From: Candidatus Altimarinota bacterium
GTDB taxonomy: Bacteria > Patescibacteriota > Gracilibacteria > UBA4473
DNA: 5,332 nucleotides
Assembly: GCA_018401175.1 (NCBI GenBank)
Contig: JAGYLK010000182.1
Coordinates: 1-5,332, forward strand
Direction of reading: 5' to 3'
The translations under genes were made by a program, and so were the position numbers. The notes below the pieces were generated by a model that did no database searches, was not told the DNA's origin, and saw only the letters and a program-made list of their open reading frames with translations. Positions 1 to 4,329 of this stretch are shown one piece after another. Position 1 is the stretch's first letter. The number at the start of each line of letters is the position of its first letter.

Positions 1-1
1 C

Positions 2-223
2 GCCGACCCGCATGATTTTCCGGTTCCATATTTTGTAATGTGGGTTTTGATGCCCGCAATAGTTTTTGCTTCAGTTTTCATCGAGAATATTTTTGCAGAA
101 TTTTATAAAAAAGCGAGCGAGAATAAGGTTATGATTTCTTCTTCCTTTTTTCACCGCGAAAAAAGGAAGCAAAAAAGCTCGTTGCTGTTGTTCGCTTGTA
201 AGCGGAAATTTCTCATTCGCTAA
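2..223 (+). CDS. Partial hypothetical membrane protein (C-terminal end)
   Basis: I do not recognise this protein. The frame is open from base 2 with no need for an internal start and ends at TAA (221-223), leaving 73 residues. It begins ADPHDFPVPYF, then has a hydrophobic stretch of about 20 residues (WVLMPAIVFASVF and flanks) that could be a membrane helix, followed by a lysine/arginine-rich tail (HREKRKQK), which would favour a cytoplasmic C-terminus. The tail is encoded across a perfect 12-bp inverted repeat (141-169), unusual for coding DNA. T-rich non-coding DNA can imitate a hydrophobic helix, and the other two plus frames stop at 13-15 and 36-38, so the upstream gene could instead end there. 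An internal ATG at 38 could start a 61-residue version. Confidence 0.42.
   Translation, partial: ADPHDFPVPYFVMWVLMPAIVFASVFIENIFAEFYKKASENKVMISSSFFHREKRKQKSSLLLFACKRKFLIR
141..169. repeat. Perfect 12-bp hairpin with 5-nt loop
   Basis: CTTCCTTTTTTC (141-152) and GAAAAAAGGAAG (158-169) are exact reverse complements separated by ACCGC. Neither strand shows a clean U-tract after the stem, so this is not a textbook terminator, although the T-run inside the stem might assist termination. It lies inside the presumed end of the upstream partial gene. Confidence 0.75.
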
Positions 224-270
224 ATCTTGCAATCTCATGACAAATGGAATTTAAACTACGTGCAAGATTT
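222..270. repeat. 10-bp inverted repeat in the intergenic region before the methyltransferase gene
   Basis: AAATCTTGCA (222-231) is the exact reverse complement of TGCAAGATTT (261-270), with 29 nt between. It begins one base after the stop codon of the upstream partial gene. It may be a weak terminator or mRNA 3'-end structure; the bases that follow (TACGCTCATTTT) are only moderately T-rich. Apart from this and a possible promoter, nothing else is seen in 224-364. Confidence 0.5.
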
Positions 271-329
271 TACGCTCATTTTGAAAACCCGCGGAACAAG
301 CTGCACAAATGCAACACAATAAGGAATTC

Positions 330-357
330 TTGCCTTTTTTAGGCGTTTCGCTATCTT
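330..357 (+). promoter_or_regulatory. Possible sigma-70-type promoter for the methyltransferase gene
   Basis: A -35-like TTGCCT (330-335) and a -10-like TATCTT (352-357) are separated by 16 nt. The -10 ends 7 nt before the ATG at 365, so transcription would begin at or next to the start codon and give a leaderless mRNA. No Shine-Dalgarno sequence precedes the ATG (TCTCGGCGATG). The match is weak and by eye. Confidence 0.25.
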
Positions 358-364
358 CTCGGCG

Positions 365-1747
365 ATGAATTTTACTGCAGGAGACGTTCTCGAGTTGGAA
401 ATCACGGATCTCGCGTTTGGTGGGGAAGGGGTAGCACGTCAGGAAGGAATGGTTTTCTTTGTGAATGGCGGTATTACGGGGCAAACAGTAAAAGCGAAAA
501 TCAAACGGGTGAAACGTCGATTTGGAGAAGCGGTTGCTTTGGAAGTAATCAAACGTTCTCCATTGGAAATCGAACCAGAATTTCAATTGGTTCCGGGCGC
601 GCCATGGGAAACATTGCCCGTGGAGAAACAACAAGAAATAAAAAAAGCGCAGGTATTTGAATTGTTTCAGAAATTCGCGAAATTAGATTTAACACCGGTT
701 TTTAACGAATTGATTTCGTCGCCACGAGAGTGGTGGTATCGCAACAAAATGGATTTTTCGTTTGGAACGGACACAGAAGGGAAGTTTGCACTTGGCTCAA
801 AAAAAAGGGGACAATTTCGGTTGGTTGAGAGTTTGGAGAAGCCCTGTGGGTTGTTTGATGAGCAGTTTGAGAAATTGCTTCCTGTAATTCGTGAATGGTG
901 TGAAAAAACAGGTTTACCGCCACATGATGGAAAAGGCGGAGGCTATTTTGAATCACTTGTGGTGCGACGTTCTGTTGCTGAGGACAAATTTCTTGTAGAG
1001 ATTGTCGTGGCAGGTCCAGACGCGAAATTTGATCCAGAAGCGTTTGGTGAAGTACTACAATCACAGTTGGGAACGCGTTTTGGAGGAGCCTTTTGGTCAC
1101 AGAAGATCCGAGAAGAAGGGCAGGCAACTCGTTTGGTTTCAACATTTATTACGGGAGAAGAAAAATTACGGGAAGAATTGTGTGGCTTGGAATTTGAGAT
1201 TTCACGCGATGCATTCTTTCAGCCAAATCCGTATTCAGCAGAGAAGTTGTATGAAAAGGCAGTTGAGTTTGTGGATTTACAAAAAGGGGAGTCGGCGTTG
1301 GATTTATTTTGCGGGACGGGAACGATTGCACAGATTTTGGCGAAGAAATATCCAGATTCACGCGTAATAGGAGTTGAGATTGTGGAATCAGCGGTCGAGG
1401 ATGCCAAGAAAAATGCGGAGCGAAATGGTTTAAAAAACGTAACGTTTGCGTGTGCAGATGTACGAAAATGGTTGAAAGAGCATTTTCATTCAGCGGTAAA
1501 AGAAACAAGTCAGGAAGTGATTGTGGTCGATCCACCGCGTTCTGGTATTGTAAAGAAATCACTTGAGCGCATCATTGATCGAGCACCAAGTCGGATTGTG
1601 TATGTTTCGTGTAATCCGGCGACGTTGGCACGGGATACGGAGATTTTGGCTGAGGCGGGGTATCGGATTGATAGATTTGCGCTGGTGGATCAGTTTCCGC
1701 ACACGGCACACATAGAAGCGGTGGCGAGGTTTGTGAACGCCCCCTAG
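365..1747 (+). CDS. TRAM-domain 23S rRNA m5U methyltransferase, RlmD/RlmCD-like, lacking most Fe-S cysteines
   Basis: Class I SAM-dependent RNA methyltransferase of the TrmA/RlmC/RlmD superfamily, which makes 5-methyluridine in rRNA or tRNA. The 460 residues are close to the usual RlmD length (about 430-460). Residues 1-62 form a TRAM RNA-binding domain (DLAFGGEGVARQEGMVFF). The catalytic domain has Q286 (DAFFQPNPYSAEKLY), SAM motif I DLFCGTGT (313-320), DPPRSG (389-394), the nucleophile C416 in SCNP, and E451 near the C-terminus (HTAHIEAVARF), matching the family's catalytic base. The cluster region that normally reads C-x5-C-x2-C reads EPEFQLVPGAPW (70-81) with no cysteine; only a candidate fourth ligand, C161 in KPCGLF, remains. 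The enzyme therefore probably lacks the [4Fe-4S] cluster. The target base (U747, U1939 or tRNA U54) cannot be decided from sequence. The ATG at 365 is chosen because it opens the TRAM domain. The gene ends at TAG, whose last base is the first base of a palindromic repeat. Confidence 0.93.
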   Translation: MNFTAGDVLELEITDLAFGGEGVARQEGMVFFVNGGITGQTVKAKIKRVKRRFGEAVALEVIKRSPLEIEPEFQLVPGAPWETLPVEKQQEIKKAQVFELFQKFAKLDLTPVFNELISSPREWWYRNKMDFSFGTDTEGKFALGSKKRGQFRLVESLEKPCGLFDEQFEKLLPVIREWCEKTGLPPHDGKGGGYFESLVVRRSVAEDKFLVEIVVAGPDAKFDPEAFGEVLQSQLGTRFGGAFWSQKIREEGQATRLVSTFITGEEKLREELCGLEFEISRDAFFQPNPYSAEKLYEKAVEFVDLQKGESALDLFCGTGTIAQILAKKYPDSRVIGVEIVESAVEDAKKNAERNGLKNVTFACADVRKWLKEHFHSAVKETSQEVIVVDPPRSGIVKKSLERIIDRAPSRIVYVSCNPATLARDTEILAEAGYRIDRFALVDQFPHTAHIEAVARFVNAP

Positions 1748-1821
1748 TCATTCTGGCTTGTCCAGAATCTAATGAAAAGAGTATCTCCTTCCTGACTCGA
1801 TTCCAGACAAGCTGGAATGAC
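1747..1821. repeat. Nested palindromic repeat, REP-doublet/MITE-like
   Basis: Two 23-nt arms (1747-1769 and 1799-1821) are inverted relative to each other and match at 19 of 23 positions, with 29 nt between. Each arm is itself a perfect hairpin: ATTCTGG-CTTGT-CCAGAAT on the left, ATTCCAG-ACAAG-CTGGAAT on the right. All four differences between the arms lie in the small stems and are compensated there, so the individual hairpins are the conserved unit. This organisation resembles REP doublets (REPINs) or small non-autonomous elements. The left arm starts on the last base of the methyltransferase stop codon. The hairpins may also help end or stabilise that transcript. Confidence 0.8.
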
Positions 1822-1835
1822 CTACGTGATGGAAT

Positions 1836-1863
1836 TTGTAAAAACCAAAAACTTTTGTATTCT
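1836..1863 (+). promoter_or_regulatory. Possible promoter for the small membrane protein / pyruvyl transferase pair
   Basis: TTGTAA (1836-1841) and TATTCT (1858-1863) are separated by 16 nt. The -10-like box ends 7 nt before the ATG at 1871, so an mRNA from it would be essentially leaderless. This would exclude the longer in-frame starts at 1817, 1826 and 1829. By-eye match, low certainty. Confidence 0.25.
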
Positions 1864-1870
1864 CCAACAG

Positions 1871-1963
1871 ATGATTTCTATTAGCGTAATTATTATAGGA
1901 GCACTTATTCTCTTTGGACTTGCGGCGGCGGTTGCTATCTCTCTGAGTCAAAAAAAGAAATGA
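1871..1963 (+). CDS. Small single-span membrane protein (30 aa), translationally coupled to the next gene
   Basis: A 31-codon frame (ATG 1871, TGA 1961-1963) encodes a peptide beginning MISISVIIIGALILF, continuing GLAAAVAIS and ending SQKKK. This is one clean hydrophobic helix of about 22 residues followed by a lysine-rich tail, the usual layout of a bacterial small membrane protein with its C-terminus in the cytoplasm. Its stop overlaps the start of the pyruvyl transferase gene as ATGA (1960-1963), a strong sign of translational coupling and that the frame is really translated. In-frame upstream starts at ATG 1829 (44 aa), GTG 1826 and ATG 1817 exist, the last inside the palindromic repeat. 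ATG 1871 is preferred because it opens directly on the helix and sits just after a -10-like box. No Shine-Dalgarno sequence is visible. I do not recognise a family; a membrane-anchoring or partner role for the enzyme encoded next is inference. Confidence 0.68.
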   Translation: MISISVIIIGALILFGLAAAVAISLSQKKK

Positions 1964-2835
1964 AAACCCTTCTCGTCGGAAACTTCGGAGCGCGGAATGT
2001 GGGAGATGAGATGATTCTCGCTTCTGCACTAGAACGGTATCCCGATGCGATTGTGGCGACGGCGGATGCGGAGTTTAGTACACGATTTCAAGAGAAAAAA
2101 TTTCAAACAGTGCTTCCGTTTCCGACAGGATTACGAAGCTGGTTGCGTTTTCTCTCTCATCCAGAAGGAACGGTGCGCGAGTTGAAAGGAACGGTTGATA
2201 CGATTGTGTTTCCGGGTGGGGGATTGTTGGCAATAAAAGATAAGGCGTGGTGGATTTGGGGAAGTACAATTGTGGGGTTACGCAAAATGTTTCCAGAAGC
2301 AAGAATAATCTTGGAAGCGCAGGGAATAGATACGCCGAAAAATGATTGGCAGAAATTTTGGCTGAATCGCGTTATTGACTCGGTACATTCTATTTCTGTT
2401 CGGGACAAAGAGAGCGCAGAAGTGATATTTTCTTTTGGATCTTCTGCCGAGGTAGTGGGAGATGCGGCTGAAAATTTTCTCAAGAAGATTTTTGTCGAGG
2501 GGAGAAAATTGCAATCTTCAAACTTTAATCTTCAATCTTCAAAAAAAGACACGGTTCTCGTAAATGCGCGGGCGAAGTTTCATGGAGAATTTCCACAGGC
2601 GGATATTTTCTTGGCGATGGAGCCGGGAGATGTTCGTTGGGTTCCAGAGAAATTTTCAGGAAAAATTGTGTTTCCCGATACGGTTCAGGAGACCATAGCG
2701 CTGTTTCATTCTGCAAAGGTCGCCATTGGTCAACGATTGCATTTTCTCATTATGGCGAAGGCGTGTGGATGTCCTGAGGTGAAGACATTGGGGGAGCCAT
2801 ATGCCGAGAAGGTGAAGAATTGGTTGAGGCGATAA
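1960..2835 (+). CDS. Polysaccharide pyruvyl transferase family protein (CsaB-like)
   Basis: Resembles the polysaccharide pyruvyl transferase family (Pfam PS_pyruv_trans), whose CsaB-type members transfer pyruvate from phosphoenolpyruvate onto sugars of cell-wall polymers; in Gram-positives this ketal helps anchor S-layer proteins. Visible motifs are the N-terminal NFGARNVGDEMIL (residues 8-20), matching the family's glycine/NxGDE loop, FPGGGLL (84-90), QGID (121-124), SVRDKES (146-152) and the C-terminal GQRLHFLIMAKACGCP (257-272) with Arg259 and His261. At 291 residues it is shorter than typical CsaB (about 360). Residues 185-196 (QSSNFNLQSSKK) are encoded by a heptanucleotide tandem repeat and probably form a tolerated loop between the two nucleotide-binding-like halves. 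The ATG at 1960 overlaps the upstream TGA, and MKTLLVGNFG is the normal N-terminus. No SLH-domain partner is visible, so the acceptor polymer is unknown. Confidence 0.85.
   Translation: MKTLLVGNFGARNVGDEMILASALERYPDAIVATADAEFSTRFQEKKFQTVLPFPTGLRSWLRFLSHPEGTVRELKGTVDTIVFPGGGLLAIKDKAWWIWGSTIVGLRKMFPEARIILEAQGIDTPKNDWQKFWLNRVIDSVHSISVRDKESAEVIFSFGSSAEVVGDAAENFLKKIFVEGRKLQSSNFNLQSSKKDTVLVNARAKFHGEFPQADIFLAMEPGDVRWVPEKFSGKIVFPDTVQETIALFHSAKVAIGQRLHFLIMAKACGCPEVKTLGEPYAEKVKNWLRR
2512..2546 (+). repeat. Heptanucleotide tandem repeat inside the pyruvyl transferase gene
   Basis: Five consecutive 7-nt units read CAATCTT, CAAACTT, TAATCTT, CAATCTT and CAAAAAA; the first four are clear copies. Thirty-five nt leaves room for in-frame reading, and three units encode exactly seven residues, giving QSSNFNL then QSSKK. 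The composition differs from the surrounding coding DNA. It resembles the short tandemly repeated heptamers known from cyanobacteria and other bacteria. Confidence 0.75.
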
Positions 2836-2840
2836 ATATT

Positions 2841-2854
2841 CAAACTACAAACTA
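2841..2854. repeat. Second heptanucleotide repeat just after the pyruvyl transferase gene
   Basis: CAAACTA occurs twice in tandem (2841-2847, 2848-2854), starting 6 nt after the stop codon. It is close in sequence to the CAAACTT unit inside the gene, so both may belong to one dispersed heptamer family. Only two copies, so chance is possible. Confidence 0.45.
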
Positions 2855-2865
2855 CATGTATTATT

Positions 2866-2889
2866 CCCCCTCTTGGACATAAGAGGGGG
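2866..2889. terminator. Strong hairpin between convergent transcription units
   Basis: CCCCCTCTT (2866-2874) and AAGAGGGGG (2881-2889) form a perfect 9-bp stem with a 6-nt loop (GGACAT). It sits 30 nt after the pyruvyl transferase stop codon, between that gene (plus strand) and tRNA-His (minus strand). The plus-strand flank is ACAAAAATA and the minus-strand flank is AATAAT, so neither has a good U-tract. It may stop or protect transcripts from both sides. Confidence 0.5.
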
Positions 2890-2930
2890 ACAAAAATATC
2901 TTCAAACGTCTAGGGGGCGTTAGTTTAAAA

Positions 2931-3008
2931 GGGCGAACGATGGGGATACTTCGTGATGCTCATTTCATTCGCATTCGAACCCACGGGGTTCTATCCCATA
3001 TTGCTTCG
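2931..3008 (-). pseudogene. tRNA-like remnant repeating the 3' end of tRNA-His, with an interrupted T-arm
   Basis: Bases 2931-2947 repeat exactly, in the same orientation, the 17 nt at 3065-3081 (first two C of the 3' end, C73, acceptor strand and T-stem of tRNA-His). Bases 2975-2986 repeat the next 12 nt (3081-3092). Read on the minus strand this is a tRNA 3' end whose T-loop is split after GTGGGTTCGA by about 28 extra nt before TCCCCATCGTTCGC. Nested pairing is possible: GCGAA/TTCGC (2933-2937 with 3004-3008), GGGATA/TATCCC (2943-2948 with 2992-2997) and GAACCC/GGGTTC (2977-2982 with 2986-2991). The outer pair encloses 76 nt, the length of a tRNA. There is no D-arm or anticodon arm, so it cannot be a working tRNA. 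It may be an attachment-site scar, a local duplication, or a copy of a dispersed tRNA-associated repeat. Confidence 0.6.
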
Positions 3009-3016
3009 CACATATA

Positions 3017-3043
3017 AAACTAAAAACACCCCACAAGGGGGCG
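3017..3043 (-). terminator. Rho-independent terminator of tRNA-His
   Basis: Read on the minus strand, CGCCCC-CTTGT-GGGGTG forms a 6-bp stem (one G-U pair) with a 5-nt loop (3043-3027), followed directly by TTTTTAGTTTT (3026-3016). It starts 20 nt beyond the encoded CCA of the tRNA, so the tRNA is probably a single-gene transcript and the tRNA-like remnant lies mostly past the terminator. Confidence 0.75.
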
Positions 3044-3062
3044 CTTTCATTTTTATCATTCG

Positions 3063-3138
3063 TGGGGCGAACGATGGGGATCGAACCCACGGCCAGCGGT
3101 ACCACAAACCGCTGCTCTACCACTGAGCTACGTTCGCC
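3063..3138 (-). tRNA. tRNA-His (anticodon GTG), with G-1 and CCA encoded
   Basis: Full cloverleaf on the minus strand. The acceptor pairs GCGAACG with CGTTCGC; the D-arm is GCTC-AGTGGTA-GAGC; the anticodon arm is GCGGT-TTGTGGT-ACCGC with anticodon GTG; the variable loop is TGGCC; the T-arm is GTGGG-TTCGATC-CCCAT. An extra G at position -1 faces C73, the hallmark of bacterial tRNA-His and the main identity element for histidyl-tRNA synthetase. CCA follows C73 in the DNA (3065-3063). The 72-nt core is normal length with no intron. It is convergent with the pyruvyl transferase gene and divergent from the glycosyltransferase gene, and is followed by its own terminator. Confidence 0.97.
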
Positions 3139-3160
3139 GTAGCGGGAGTAAAGTACTTTT

Positions 3161-3189
3161 TTTCTAGAAAAAATCAAATTTTCTGTCAC
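3161..3189 (-). promoter_or_regulatory. Possible promoter of tRNA-His
   Basis: On the minus strand, GTGACA (3189-3184) and TAGAAA (3166-3161) are separated by 17 nt. The predicted start near 3154 leaves a leader of about 16 nt before G-1, suitable for RNase P processing. The -10 is a weak match. Confidence 0.33.
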
Positions 3190-3192
3190 AAT
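3184..3192 (+). promoter_or_regulatory. Possible extended -10 element for the glycosyltransferase operon
   Basis: TGTCACAAT reads as TG-n-CACAAT, an extended -10-like box ending 6 nt before the GTG start at 3199. No -35 match is seen. It overlaps the -35-like box of the divergent tRNA promoter, so the two could compete for RNA polymerase. Low certainty. Confidence 0.2.
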
Positions 3193-3198
3193 TTTCTC

Positions 3199-4329
3199 GT
3201 GAAAAAGTTACGAATTGGAATTGATGCACGAATGTTTTCAGATGCCTTTACCGGCATAGGACGATATAATTTTGAACTTACCAAACGATTCTTCGCTCTA
3301 CGAGAAGATATTGAGTGGGTTTTATTTTTGAATGAACCAGAATTTTCGAAATTTCAGTTTCCTCCAAACGTACAAAAAGTCTGTGTAAATGCAGCACATT
3401 ATTCTTTTGCAGAACAAACAAAATTTTTATCTCTCTTGAAGAAAGAGCATTGTGATCTCGTCTGGTTTACCCACTTCAATCGTCCGATTTTGTATTTCCG
3501 TCCGTGTGTGGTGACGATTCACGATACAACGCTTTCCTTTTATCCCGGAAAAAAAATGGGACAGTGGTGGAGAAAGTTGGCGTATAAGATTGTCATTACA
3601 ATGGCAGTTCGTATTGCTAAGAAGGTAATTACCGTTTCTCACAATACACGTGATGACGTGATGCGATTGTTTGGGATTTCTTCTCAAAAAATTACGCCTG
3701 TGTGGAATGGATTGTCGCCAGACTTTCATCAATGTACATCAAAAGAACATGAAGAAGTGCGCCAGAAGTTCAACCTTCCAGAGCAATTTCTGCTCTATAC
3801 CGGTGTATGGCGTGAACATAAGAATGTGGTTCGTTTGTTGAAAGCGTTTGATATTGTGCGGAAATCCCATCCTGATGTGCAGCTGGTGATTACGGGACGA
3901 CGAGATCCGCATTATCCAGAAGTTTTGGGAACGGTGCATGAATTGGGGTTGGATCAAGCGGTACGATTTGTGGGATTGGTTGATTTTTCTGATTTACAAA
4001 AGCTCTATTCTGCCGCAACCCAATACGTCTTTCCTTCTTTATATGAGGGATTTGGGCTTCCACCGTTGGAAGCGATGGCGGCAGGGACTCCGGTTATTGC
4101 TTCAAATGCTTCGGCGATTCCTGAGGTGTGTGGCAAAGCGGCCGAATATTTTGACCCAGAAAATGTGGAAGAAATGGCACAAAAAATAATTCTCGTATTG
4201 GAGAATGATGTGCGGAGAAATGAACTGATACAAAACGGATTTGAACGAATAAAAGAATTTAGCTGGGACAAAGCGGCAAAAGAGACATTGAAAATTTTAG
4301 AAGAGGCTGTAAACTTGAAAAAAAGGTGA
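3199..4329 (+). CDS. GT4-family glycosyltransferase
   Basis: A 376-residue GT-B fold enzyme of family GT4, which transfers a sugar from a nucleotide-sugar donor with retention at the cytoplasmic side of the membrane. The N-terminal half has GIDARMFSDAFTGIGRY (7-23) with the acceptor-side glycine loop, VVTIHDTTLSFYP (104-116) and KKVITVSHNTRDDVMRLFGI (141-160). The C-terminal half has TGVWREHKN (201-209) with the donor-phosphate Arg205/Lys208 pair, LVITGRRD (229-236), and the EX7E signature as E283 and E291 in EGFGLPPLEAMAAGTPVIAS. Length is normal and no signal peptide is present. The start is GTG, with no Shine-Dalgarno sequence; MKKLRIGIDAR is the expected N-terminus. It overlaps the next gene by 4 nt (GTGA at 4326-4329), suggesting an operon with two exported proteins. 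The exact sugar and acceptor cannot be read from the sequence. Confidence 0.92.
   Translation: MKKLRIGIDARMFSDAFTGIGRYNFELTKRFFALREDIEWVLFLNEPEFSKFQFPPNVQKVCVNAAHYSFAEQTKFLSLLKKEHCDLVWFTHFNRPILYFRPCVVTIHDTTLSFYPGKKMGQWWRKLAYKIVITMAVRIAKKVITVSHNTRDDVMRLFGISSQKITPVWNGLSPDFHQCTSKEHEEVRQKFNLPEQFLLYTGVWREHKNVVRLLKAFDIVRKSHPDVQLVITGRRDPHYPEVLGTVHELGLDQAVRFVGLVDFSDLQKLYSAATQYVFPSLYEGFGLPPLEAMAAGTPVIASNASAIPEVCGKAAEYFDPENVEEMAQKIILVLENDVRRNELIQNGFERIKEFSWDKAAKETLKILEEAVNLKKR

Noticed and set aside
251..634. 127-codon minus-strand frame spanning the intergenic region and the start of the methyltransferase gene
   Set aside because: It overlaps the conserved TRAM domain on the opposite strand, and its translation is rich in Phe, Cys and His with no family features.
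1736..2921. 12-nt inverted match AACGCCCCCTAG (1736-1747) versus CTAGGGGGCGTT (2910-2921)
   Set aside because: Roughly one 12-nt match is expected by chance in a window this size, and the two sites share no flanking similarity.
2904..2950. Integron attC-like site or the 5' end of a second tRNA (GGGGGCGTTAGTTTAAAA)
   Set aside because: The GTTRRRY core is not matched, and no complementary acceptor strand for GGGGGCG is found downstream.
2965..3189. 74-codon minus-strand frame across the tRNA gene (contains ERSSVVEQRF and YGIEPRGFECE)
   Set aside because: Its central part is the translation of tRNA-His itself and its end translates the tRNA-like remnant. This is a typical spurious frame over a tRNA gene.
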